Source: Corylus avellana (taxonomy: Eukaryota; Streptophyta; Magnoliopsida; Fagales; Betulaceae). Taken from it: a DNA stretch of 64,000 nucleotides. The stretch lies in NCBI RefSeq assembly GCF_901000735.1, contig NC_081543.1, positions 31,642,771 to 31,706,770 on the forward strand, read 5' to 3'. Positions 10,439 to 20,539 of the stretch are shown in pieces. The translations under genes and the position numbers were made by a program. Under the pieces are notes generated by a model that was not told the origin of the DNA, searched no databases, and saw only the letters and a list, made by a program, of their open reading frames with translations. How positions within the stretch are numbered: the first letter of the stretch is position 1; each line of letters starts with the position of its first letter.

Positions 10439-11650
10439 CAGATTTTTAAAGTCTTATTTTAGAGATATTAAATTGATGCTATGATTATATCAATATTCAT
10501 ATTAGGTAATGGCATTTACTTTGAGGTTGAGATATTTATTGATGATATTAGGTAATAATATTTATTCTTGAGGAATTTATTAGATCTTATGAATATTATT
10601 GGAATGAATATTTATTTGAGGTTATTATATCATGATGATGATTTTATATTGATTATTTTATTGGGAGATTTAAGAGATATGATAATTGATGATTGATTGG
10701 TATAATTTGGAGTATGATTGTAATAATTGGTGAAATAATAAGATAGTAAATGGTAGGTATAAGGATGGTAAATTGATGGTAGAATAGTATAGGGTTGGTG
10801 AAATAGTATAGGGTTGGTAGAATAGTATAGGGTTGGTGGAATAGTATAGGGTTGGTGAAATAGTAAAATGAGGGTATAATTGTAAATTGAAGGTAGAATA
10901 GTGTTTGATTTTCTCCTATAAATAGAACTCTTCTCCTTCACAATTTTCACCACTCATCTCATCTCCCATCTCTTACATATATTATTCCTTCTTCCGCTTT
11001 TTACTCAGTCTTTCTTCTTTCTAAGAGTGTTTACTCAGAACAGAGAGAGAAAGGGCGAGACCAAGCGCTACAAGAAAGAAAGAACACAAGAGAAACCGAG
11101 AGTGAGATGGGAAATTTAAGACAGAGAGCTGAAGAGGAAGAAAGAGAATTTAGGCGAGAGAGAGAGAGAGAGAGAAAGTCAGTGAAGGGATTGTTATGGG
11201 TATGGACCAACTGCAGCAGAACGGGTTTCAAGTAATTACCTTTGATGATCCATTCATGTAATCCACTGTAAGTATTCTTACTTACTGAGTATGATATTGA
11301 TATCCAATAATACGGATTTTTGTGGTTTTATAACTTGTCTAGCATTTTGCTATATATGATTCAACAATGATTTATATTATCGGAAATCAATTGACTCACT
11401 ACTTCACAGTTTTTGTAGTGTTTGCAGGAATGGAAAATCAAGGTAATTATGCAGTTGTGATTAGAGATTCATATTGAGATGTACAGAGATTCCAAGTTGG
11501 TTAAGTTTTGTCTAGAGTTTAGACTGTCGAATAGATTTGTATAAATACCTTGTACGACATAGCTTTGGGTATTTTTGTATAAAGAAAAGTATTTTTAACA
11601 GTATTTTTGTATTGATAATTACAGTTTTTCCGCAATATGAGATTGTTACA
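10439..11650 (+). repeat. 3' LTR of the nested element
   Basis: 1212 bp, near-identical to 8543-9771, ending GATTGTTACA immediately before the GCTAT target duplication. Confidence 0.92.
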
Positions 11651-13744
11651 GCTATGTTGGATACAAATGCTTAGATCCTATTACTAACAAAGTTTATTTA
11701 TCACGACATGTGGTTTTTGATGAGCAGAACTTTCCAGCAAAGGATCAAGCCTCTTCTCACTTGCCTTCCAAGATCAATGCTGATGGTGACATGCCCTTCA
11801 CTCTCCCTGTAAGTCTACTTCCTTCTTCATCACCATTTTCATTCAATTTTGATAACAATGCTTCTGTCAGAGATGCTCCTCACAACCAATCCTTTTTTTC
11901 ACCTTCACCATCATGTACTGAACTGTCCACCTCCTCCAATCCAACCAATAGTAAGCCACCTATCACTCCTCATCTACCCAACACTAGTATACCTTCAGAC
12001 ATTCCATCATCTACCATTGCCCCTGCCTCAGAACCAGCACCACCACCTCCTCCTACTCCAAATCCTTCTCAAACCTTTCTCCATCCTATGACTACTTGAT
12101 CCAAAACAGGATCCACCAAACCAAAACAATTTCCAGAATTCCAAACCTATCACACCACCAAATATCCATTCCAAATGCTTCACCTTACCATCACTGACTC
12201 TGCACCATCTTGTTCTCGAAAGGCAGCCTCTGATCCTAGGTGGGTTCAAGCCATGACAGAAGAATTTGAAGCCTTGCAAAACAATAAAACTTGGACACTT
12301 TGTCCTAGACCTTTACACCAGAACATCATCCGCAACAAGTGGGTGTACCGCATGAAACACAAGTCAGATGGCACCCTAGAGAGATTCAAAGCCCGGTTGG
12401 TTGCAAAAGGCTTTGAACAGCAGAATGGAATTGATTATACAGAGACCTTCAGTCCTGTTATCAAGCCTGCCACAATTCGTGTCATCCTCTCCTTAGCTGT
12501 ACAGTTTGATTGGACCATAAGGCAACTTGACATTTCCAATGCCTTCTTACATGGTTATCTCCTGGAAGATGTATACATGGAGCAGCCCCAAGGATTCACT
12601 GATTCAACTCATCCAGACTTTGTATGCAAACTTCACAAGGCCCTCTATGGCCTCAAGCAAGCACCTAGAGCTTGGTTCAATAGGCTGTCCTCCTTTCTGC
12701 TGTACATTGGATTCACTGCATCCCTATTGGATTCCTCTCTCTTTTCATTACACTTAGGATCTACTCACATTTTTATGTTGGTGTATGTAGATGATATCAT
12801 CCTTACAGGCACCAATGACAAACTCCTTCAATCTATCATTGCTCAATTGCAGCAAGAATTCCCTTTGAAGGATCTTGGGGGTCACTTCATTTCTTCCTTG
12901 GCATTCATGTCTCTCGTACTGACCAAGGATTACATCTATGCCAAGCCAAATACATAGCTGACCTACTGCATCGTACTAATATGCAAGATGCCAAGCCCTC
13001 CAAATCACCATCATCTTCTGGACTCAAACTCTCTAAATTTGATGGTGATCCCTTGCCCAATCCTACAGAATATAGACAAGTTGTTGGTGCACTTCAGTAT
13101 TGCATCTTAACTAGACCTGAGATTGCCTTTTCAGTCAACCAGCTCTGCCAACATATGCATGCACCTTCAACCACTCACTGGTCTGCTGTGAAGAGAGTTC
13201 TTAGATACCTCAAAGATTCTGTTCATCATGGACTGCTGTATTCTAAAGGATCTCTTCAACTCACTGCCTACTGTGACAGTGACTGGGCTGGCTGCATTGA
13301 TGACAGGCGATCCACAACTGGTTTTGCTATCTTCCTTGGCTCAAACCTTATCTCTTGGTGTGCTAAAAAGTAAACTGTTGTCTCTCGCAGCAGTACTGAA
13401 GCAGAGTATAGGGCTCTTGCAATCACTACTGCAGAGGTTTATTGGCTAAGAATGCTTTTCTGTGAAATTCAGTTCCACCTCTCTTGTGCCCCTACAATCT
13501 GGTGTGACAATGTTAGTGCCTTAGCCTTAGCTTCCAATCCTGTGTACCATGCTCGCACTAAACACATTGAGATTGACTACTACTTTGTGCGGGAAAAGGT
13601 TCTCAATCAAGACATCATCCTCAAATTCATTTCAACTCATGATCAAATTGCTGACATCTTCACTAAAGGTCTCTCATCAACACGCTTTCTTCAGCTCAAG
13701 TCCAAGCTCATGGAGGTTTCCACCCCCATCAGCTTGAGGGGGGC

Positions 13745-14204
13745 TGATAGAGAACCTGCCCCAGCTAAGCCTTCTCTCCCAGCTGCTCAAAGTAAATCAT
13801 CTCCAGCTCACTCCACTGATTGTGGAATCAGACAAGCTCCAACTCACCCCACTGATTGTGGAGTCAAACAAGCCACCAAATATCATGCTCCACCTATCAA
13901 GCCATGCAATCCCCTTGATATTGGAAATCCATATCAATCCAGATCATGCGCACCAGAATTAAGGAAACCATATCAAAGATCACATAGATTGAGTGCAACA
14001 TGCCTTACACAGAATGATACTCATCTCCTCAATCTGCACACATAAGGAAACTTATTTACACTCATTCCTTTGTAATCCATTATACAATCTGTACCTTAAT
14101 TCTCTGTATTTAATATTTTGTAAATGCTTTTTGTATATAATGCCTTGAGCATTCCCTTGTAATATTCATTGAGAAATACAAAGAATTATTCTCAGTTCTT
14201 TTCA
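13745..14204 (+). repeat. 3' LTR of the Copia element
   Basis: 460 bp, preceded by the polypurine run GCTTGAGGGGGGC at 13732-13744 and followed by the CTGCT target duplication and the rest of WAT1-A exon 4. Confidence 0.93.
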
Positions 14205-14968
14205 CTGCTTAGCTTTACAAATACCATGGGAAGCAGCAAAGAAACAATATCTTCTACTGGAGGGGATCACAAGAAGTTGATTGTAGGCCCGGTTCTTCTC
14301 TTTCTTTCATCTGTAGTTTGGTCATTATGGTTCATCGTGCAACCGAACCTCCTTAAACAATATCCTGCGAGGCTACGCCTCTCCACTCTGCAGTGTCTCC
14401 TCAGTTCTGTGCAATCCACTGTGGCAGCGCTCGCCTTGCAGCGAAACTTTGACTCATGGAAGATAGGGTGGAATATTCAACTTGCTTCCCTTGTGTATTG
14501 TGTATGTCTCCAGATACCAGAATATCTTTTTCCTAATGCACCATTTCTTTTGTGGTTTTCCTAATCGTTGCCGGATAATTAATGGCTTTGCTTGAATAAT
14601 ATGAAGGGTGTGCTTGTAATTGGGGCTTCATACGGGCTACAGATTTGGTGCATAGAGAAGAAAGGACCTTTTTATGTTGCCATGTTTTTTCCACTTTCGT
14701 TGCTTATAACAGCTATCTTCTCAGCTTTTGTGTGGGCTGAGCGGCTACATTGTGGAAGGTTCGTTACTTGTTTCTTCTTCTGCTATATATATATGTTGGA
14801 AAAGCAATACTTGGCCCATTTTCTTACCGCTCATATATGTGCTTGCTATTTGCTAACAACATATTGGGTGGCATTATAATTGTTGGAGGTCTTTATTCTC
14901 TTCTATAGGGAAGGAGCAAGGAGGGCACTCAACAAATGCTCAAAAGCCAAGATGTTGAAAGACGCTAG

Positions 14969-16315
14969 CTGATCAATTCAGGCCCATCACTTCGTTTTAC
15001 TCACACGCAAACAGGGAACACTCAGTTCTTGTTAGTATTGGTTTCCATGTTGTATTGAAGTTGTAGTGATTTATCGAAGATACATGATTGTCTTCTTATC
15101 TACTATTGTAATTTAATATCGTTATGACAAATCATGGAAACCAATCGTTATGAAAACAGGCTTTGGTTTGTGTTTTGTGCTTGTGCACGCAGGATACAGG
15201 ATGCAAACCATAGTACTCTTGAAAACATGAAGGTACATTTTCAGATTACACAACTATAGGAATATACATAAAGCACTTCTCCAAGAAGAAATTGAAATGA
15301 AGGAACGTACTACATTTGAAATTCGTATGACAAGTTCTTTGTCCATATATATGATCTTGGGAACATGATTGAAATACAAACCAGCTGGATAACAGGCAGG
15401 ATACTGAGAGATCGAGGAATGGATGGAAAAATGGGAAACTAAATAGTTTCTATTTTTGTAGTCCTTCGTGTTAAGTCATCACCCCTAATAAGTGACACTC
15501 AACAAGTAAAATGGACGGAGAATGACGGAAACAAGGTTCAAACTCACGACTTTTGTTTTGATATATGTTAAATCGTCACTTTGTTATAAAAGTTTAAACT
15601 GATATAAATTTAATCAATACTTTAACACATCGGGGATGATATGGCTCAAGGGATGTAATTTCCATCTTCCTTGGCTACTTATTCAAGTGTAAGGTTGCAA
15701 ATTGACCCCATTTATCCTTTTCATTTACGGCATATAGTTTGTTGAAATATGATGAATCTATGATACCATGTTGAAATTTGTGGGAAAAACTAAAACACTA
15801 AAATAATAGCAGAAGAAAGAGAGAAAAGAGAGACAAAAAATTACAGATGGTTCGGTGTTAAATATCTACGTCCACTACTATAAATAGCCATAAGTGCTCA
15901 ATTGTGCTCATTACTTTATTGTTTACAATACTTAGGTCTCTATTTATAGTTGAATAAGTCGACATATACAAGTAAACCTAAAATCAACTTATACAAGGAA
16001 ACACAAATATCGACCTATACTAGGAAATATAAATAAATAATATAAATATCAGAATATATTCAAAATATATTATGAATATATTCTAGCATAGCTTTTAACA
16101 GGGTTCTATGCTTTTCTAGCATGATGGTAACCTGATAATGCATTCCACTAGCTAGCAGCTAGCAAGTCGACCTCATTCTTCCCACATGTGAGGCTTAAAA
16201 AAAATGATTCGTTGAACAAGCGGCTGAGGTTGATTTTCAAGTACTACTTAAACCAGAATACCCTCAAGAGAGGATGTGTACTACTACTTAATTAAACCAG
16301 GTGAAACTCAAGAGG
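14969..16315. other. Intergenic region between WAT1-A and WAT1-B
   Basis: Holds the WAT1-A 3' untranslated sequence, an old repeat (15530-15640) and a minus-strand LTR remnant (15769-16100). The roughly 200 bp before WAT1-B are its likely promoter. No additional coding frame was recognised. The same layout recurs at 29649-30996. Confidence 0.6.
15769..16100 (-). mobile_element. LTR remnant upstream of WAT1-B
   Basis: On the minus strand the segment starts TGTTAAAAGCTATGC and ends CAAATTTCAACA. It is followed directly by TGGTATCATAG, a tRNA-Met-type primer site at about 15758-15768. This looks like a 5' LTR plus primer site of an otherwise deleted retroelement. No target duplication could be confirmed. 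A copy is at about 30450-30781. Confidence 0.5.
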
Positions 16316-19300
16316 ATGTACATAACCATGGAAGCTTGTGCTTCTTATGGGGCAATGGTACTAATTCAGTTCGCGTATGGTGTAGGAAATATCCTAATTA
16401 AAATTGCTCTAGAAAAAGGACTCAATCAATTTGTCTTCGTGGTTTATAGGCATATAATTGCTATGCTTTTGTTAGGCCCCTTTGCTTATGTACTTGAAAG
16501 GTTAGCTATCCTTGTCATTGTTAGTTTTCATAGATGTGTGTGTCAGCATTTGCTTCTATTTCTTAATTCCTTTTTACCTTGAGATTATCAACTCCCTATG
16601 GTCTAGTTTGATCATATGCCTGAGTGGGTTCACGAGTATTTGTTCTTGCAAAGCAGGAAGCATCGCCCTTCACTCTCCTTCTCTGTGATCACAAAGATTT
16701 TTTTGCTTTCATCATTTGGCACTACCATCCATCTTAATGTTTACTATGCTGGTTTAGCCTACACTTCTCCAACTGTTGCAAGCGCCTTGAGTAATGTTAT
16801 CCCTAGTTTGACCTTTCTCATAGCAGTTGTACTCAGGTATTTACTCTACTTTAATTTCCTCATATAAAAAGGCCTTTTTAGTGATTTGTTTATGTCTTTA
16901 ATGAAGGATGGAGACATTGAAGATATCAAGTGCTAAAGGTCAAGCTAAGGTGTTGGGGACAGTCATTTGCATTGGCGGGGCACTTACATTTACCTTCTGG
17001 AAAGGAGGATACCTATTAAAAGGCTTTGTGCCCAGGCCTCTCATAGATATCTGTAGCACCAATGCTTCTGCTTGCAAGTTGAGCCATGGCAAGGACAACT
17101 GGATCAAGGGTTCTGCACTTATTCTGACTAGTCACATAGCATGGAGCGCATGGTTGATTCTCCAGGTGATGAACAATATACTTTCAAATATTACTTTATA
17201 ATAATTTATGAAAAAGTTTCTCTTTTTGGCCTTTTTCTTTTTCCCAATTTTGGCCTTACTGATCCTCAGGCTGTGGTCTCCAAAGTCTACCCAGCTCGAT
17301 TGTCTCTGAACACCTTGATTTGCTTCTTTGCATCATTGCAATCTTCTTTCCTTTCCCTGTTTTTTGCAAGGAATCCAACCTTATGGAAGCTGGAATGGAA
17401 TATGCAGCTATTGACCATCATCTACACTGTGAGTGTTTACTTCACAAACACATCCCTTTTATGGGATATGATATATTTGAACCTGAAACAGTACCAGACT
17501 TCATCTTTTCCTATTTAATTTTTGAAACAGGGAGTGGTGTTATCATCATTAGTCTACTACCTCCAAACATGGTGTATCAGCAAAAAGGGTCCAGTTTTTG
17601 CAGCAATGTTTACTCCACTACTCCTTATCATCGTTGGCATATTCTCAGCTATTGCTTTTGCAGAGCGACTACACTTGGGCAGGTACACAAAAGTTCTTTC
17701 TTCCACTTACAACTTCATGGTTTTTCTTACTGTTAGAATATTTTATATATTATTCTCTAGGGTTTGTTGTCTTTTCTATTAGGGTTTATTCCCTACCTTA
17801 ATTAGTCTAGGGTTTCTTGCTTATCACTCATAGCCTCTTTATATATAGAAACCTCTGTAATCATTCTCAATATATCAATCATTATCAATACAATATAGTC
17901 TTGTCCCTAAGAGATAGCTCAATTGGCTAGGACCACGCCTAATGAAGCGGAAGTCACTAATTCGAATCTCTCTCCCCTCTCTTGTGTGGACATGTCAACA
18001 AAAAAAAATACAATGTAGTCCTTATATTTGCTTCTGCTCTCTCTCTCTTCTCTTTCGTTCTTTCGCTTTACAATATATTCAACAATATATTTAACATGGT
18101 ATCATAGCCACTTTCTGTGGCTTCCAATAAACGTTTTGACGTTTCCTGGCACTCCATCCAATGATGTCACTGTTCCAGTCGTCCGTGCACCGCCAAGCGC
18201 TCCGCTGCTGAAAATCTCTTCCATGCCTTCAACGAAGCCTCATCTGGGAAAATTTATCTCAGATTCATGCTTGCGAGGCACAGATCTACAGATTTGTGAA
18301 AGATCCTTCGCCATCTGCCTTCCCACGTGCCACATGCACCGCCACTGTCACTCTTTTTGGCCAAATAACCACCAAAAGTGGTGTCTTGGCCCTAGATCGG
18401 TCGATATGTGCAATTTCAGTCCATTCCAGAATTGCACGTGCCCCCACGCGCCGCCAGGAAAAACTGCCGGTGATCCCACGCGCCACATGCTCCGCCATGT
18501 TAGGTGGATCAGCCCAGCATCCACACCAATCCACAGATCCGGCACCGATGGTCAGATCTCCACCAAGCACGTCGCCAGCGAACACTGGACGTGCCTCCAC
18601 GCGCCGGTTTAAGCTCCTGCACTTGGGATTCACGTGCCAAGGATGCTACCAATGAAGGCATGTGTACTACACGCGCCATGCGATTCCCCTCTTCCTACCT
18701 ACCACGTGTCACCCATAGAGGCTGCCACGTCAGCCCTAATTTCAATCCAGTCCAAAATCGGTTTCTAACCAGGTCATTGGGTTTTAAATGGGTCCAAAAC
18801 CGGTTTCTAACCGGTTTAATTTCTTTCGGCTCAGCTGCCCAAGCTAGCCCACTCTCAAACCGGTACTATAAGTCAACCCGACTCATGGGTTAGACCCGGT
18901 TCACTCAAATTCGAAACAAATCGGATCCTACCCGTTTCAGTCGAATAGGCCAACCGGGTCAATTCCTACAACCCGGTCCAAATGGTCAATCCGATTTACC
19001 GGGTTAGACCCAGGTCATATCATTTTCATGTCAGCCCATATGCAATGGTCCATGGGTTTTGGCCTATTTTGGCCCAATCAAACCGGCCCAATTTAGCCTA
19101 TCTTATAATGCTCCAATTCAAGTCTCAGGCCCAATCCAAGGTCCAAATCATTCACTGCCACCAGCACCCACCATCTCTGGCAACTTTTCTGGCGAAAAAA
19201 ATAATAATAATCATAATTTCCTCTTTTTTTCCCCCAAACTGAAGCTTGCACCTTGAGTTTGAAGGGGGATGTTAAAATATTTTATATATTATTCTCTAGG

Positions 19301-19774
19301 GTTTATTGTCTTTCCTATTAGGGTTTATTCCGTACCTTAATTAGTCTAGAGTTTCTTGTTTATCACTCATAACCTCTTTATATGTAGAGGCCTCTGTAAT
19401 CATTCTCAATATATCAATCATTATAAATACAATGTAGTCCTTATATTTGGTTCCGCTCTCTCTCTACTCTCTCGTTCTTCCGCTCTACAATATATTCAAC
19501 AATATATTTAACACTTACCATAACAATTTGAATGTTAGTTCTCTCACAAATGAAACGCTACATATTTTAATTAGTTTTTGTATATTTGGTCTTACCCAGC
19601 TTGGTAGGAGCAGTTCTCATCATTGTGGGTCTTTACTGTGTGCTTTGGGCCAAAAAGGCAGAAAATCTTGTCACTGGGCAGCCAGAGAATGGAAAAGGAT
19701 ACGATGATAAGAAAATGGTGGAGATATCCATCAACGAGACAGCAAGGAATTCTGTCACAGATGAAACGAAATGA
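16316..19774 (+). CDS. WAT1-B: complete WAT1-related / UMAMIT transporter (369 aa)
   Basis: Six exons: 16316-16500, 16657-16836, 16907-17165, 17270-17428, 17531-17682 and 19600-19774. They sum to 1110 bp with consistent phases, all GT-AG. The protein is the expected family length and has two EamA halves with about ten hydrophobic helices. Family signatures include VYRHIIAMLLLGPFAYVLER, YTSPTVASALSNVIPSLTF, METLKISSAKGQAKVLGT, YPARLSLNTLICFFASLQS, ISKKGPVFAAMFTPL and the last helix VGAVLIIVGLYCVLWAKK. The tail is hydrophilic. Members are plasma-membrane or tonoplast exporters of amino acids, auxin or related metabolites; the substrate cannot be deduced here. The start is the first ATG (MYITMEACASYG); a GTG five codons upstream is not credible. 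Intron 5 is enlarged to 1.9 kb by a retroelement inserted with the same polarity. The copy at 30997 is near-identical. Confidence 0.9.
17731..19513 (+). mobile_element. Non-autonomous Copia-like LTR element in WAT1-B intron 5
   Basis: 1783 bp between perfect CTTAC duplications (17726-17730 and 19514-19518). LTRs are 17731-18096 (with a SINE inside) and 19270-19513 (244 bp, without it); both start TGTTA and end ATATATTTAACA. A tRNA-Met-type primer site (TGGTATCATAGCC) follows the 5' LTR. A Copia-style polypurine tract (CTTGAGTTTGAAGGGGGA) precedes the 3' LTR. The 1.17-kb interior is GC-richer than its surroundings, rich in CCGGTT/CCGGGT motifs, and encodes no recognised domain. It sits in sense orientation in the intron and is shared with the unit 2 copy. 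Confidence 0.9.
17901..18007 (+). mobile_element. tRNA-derived SINE inside the 5' LTR
   Basis: About 107 bp with a box A-like AGATAGCTCAATTGGCTAGG and a box B-like ATTCGAATCTC, ending in an A-rich tail. Flanked by 12-14-bp duplications of TACAATRTAGTC. The 3' LTR of the same element (about 19428-19442) preserves the empty site. Related copies are at 32581 and 43430. Confidence 0.8.
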
Positions 19775-20539
19775 AAAAGGTCCATTTGTTGGAAAGTTAA
19801 TAGATACAAATCTGACTATCAAAACCTATTGTCAGTACAGCACCAAGTCATGCTGGGATCTCTTTTTCTGTAGACTTCTTAGAACCAGCTAAAGTCTTTC
19901 ATTCAAACTGCTGGGTAAAACAGCATAGATGCATTAAGTTTTATTTGATTGTCAAGGAAACCGATATGATCATTTGGTTGAAGTAACTCTGTAGGACAAG
20001 AAAGTGCAGGAAGATTCAAAATAATAACATAAATGATCAAACTTTTCCATCAGCCATGCCCTTTTTCTTTCCCTTTCAAATTCATCTCCCTCTCATATTT
20101 GTAAAGAAATCTCACAAACGAAGTGACATGCCAGCCCCTAATACTTTGTCGTCATTTAGTCCTTTAAACCCTTTCAAACCATCATCTCCTAGAAATAGAG
20201 CAGAATAAAGCAATCCCAAGCAAGCTAACATATAAAAATAAGCATAGTACAACAAAATGAGAAGATTGACCATCCGAAATTACATACTATTACCTAAATC
20301 TATTTTAAATAAGAACACTTACATAACTAAATTGCAAGTTATTACATAGAACCACATGCTTCATAAAGATGATCAAGCGTGCATATTGTTGCAGAGAAGC
20401 AAATGCACTACAACCAAGCTATGAAACATCACCAATGACCTTATTCTTTGAGTGTCTATCTTGTCCAATTCCTCAAATCCGCGTTAAACATATTAGCGTA
20501 TGTATTGAAAAAGAGGAATCCCTCTTTTCTCTACATGCT
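19775..20539. other. Convergent intergenic region between WAT1-B and CAD-C1
   Basis: Holds the 3' untranslated regions of two genes that point at each other. No gene or distinct repeat was seen. Confidence 0.5.

Larger units (their letters stand above)
8543..11650 (+). mobile_element. Nested non-autonomous LTR element, Gypsy-derived
   Basis: 3108-bp element inserted in the Copia integrase region, with the perfect duplication GCTAT (8538-8542 and 11651-11655). LTRs of 1229 bp (8543-9771) and 1212 bp (10439-11650) begin TGTAGCACCCCAG and end GAGATTGTTACA. The internal region is only 667 bp and has no coding capacity. A TGGTATCAGAGCC primer site lies three bases after the 5' LTR. Before the 3' LTR the text TTTCGAGGACGAAATTCTA and a GGAGGGAAGA polypurine tract match the 3' end of plant chromovirus pol genes, which points to a deleted Tekay-like Gypsy parent. 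It must rely on trans-acting proteins. Confidence 0.92.
7305..13731 (+). pseudogene. Copia Pol (protease, integrase, reverse transcriptase, RNase H), interrupted
   Basis: Protease has WLVDSGGNAHIS near 7347. GAG-pre-integrase has WHFRLGHP and CDSCQLGK. The integrase core starts at HTDVWTSP and reads VDDHSRYTW. A TAA at 8136-8138 breaks it just before LQSDGGGEY. The integrase C-terminus (FLGYSY / VGYKCLDP) is split by the nested LTR element at 8543-11650. Reverse transcriptase (12175-12957) shows KARLVAKGF, QLDISNAFLHG and YVDDIILTG. RNase H follows with AYCDSDWAGC and a stop at 13371-13373, then SSTEAEYRAL and the TKHIEIDYYFVRE tail. Additional stops or frameshifts occur near 12100 and 12950. 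The element therefore cannot encode a complete polyprotein. Confidence 0.9.
5715..14204 (+). mobile_element. Full-length Ty1/Copia retrotransposon inserted in WAT1-A exon 4, with a nested element
   Basis: LTRs at 5715-6173 and 13745-14204 start TGATAGAGAACC and (3' copy) end TTTTCA. The 5-bp target duplication CTGCT lies at 5710-5714 and 14205-14209. A tRNA-Met-type primer site follows the 5' LTR and a GAGGGGGG polypurine tract precedes the 3' LTR. Internal order is gag, protease, integrase, reverse transcriptase, RNase H, which is the Copia order. Removing the 3113-bp nested insertion (3108 bp plus one target duplication) leaves about 5.4 kb, a normal Copia length. The two LTRs differ at roughly ten positions by eye (about 2%), so the insertion is fairly young. 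In-frame stops show it is not autonomous now. Confidence 0.95.
1019..14968 (+). pseudogene. WAT1-A: WAT1-related (UMAMIT/EamA) transporter gene, broken by transposons
   Basis: Related to plant WAT1/UMAMIT proteins, ten-helix DMT-superfamily exporters of auxin or amino acids. Six exons can be followed by frame and splice sites: 1019-1224, 2063-2125, 5201-5317, 5631-5714 continued at 14210-14501, 14607-14758 and 14860-14968. They sum to 1023 bp (341 codons), normal for the family. Recognisable pieces are the first EamA half (exons 1-3, ending FFLSVLLR), METLGW at exon 4, KQYPARLRLSTLQ, and GLQIWCIEKKGPFYVA in exon 5. Exon 4 is split by a Copia element with a CTGCT target duplication. The last intron acceptor reads AA instead of AG (14858-14859), and a TAG at 14906-14908 replaces a Trp codon that is intact in the duplicated tail at 29540-29648. 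No intron separates the LWFIVQ and PNLLKQ segments, unlike WAT1-B. The gene is non-functional as it stands; whether a truncated transcript is made is unknown. Confidence 0.85.

Noticed and set aside
17901..18007. Possible tRNA gene
   Set aside because: Box A/B-like motifs are present, but there is no cloverleaf fold I can draw and an A-tail with target duplications marks it as a SINE.
18028..18893. Several plus- and minus-strand frames of 115-194 codons in the WAT1-B intron
   Set aside because: They lie in the GC-rich interior of a non-autonomous retroelement, have no domain, and are not conserved in frame in the copy at 32662-33575.
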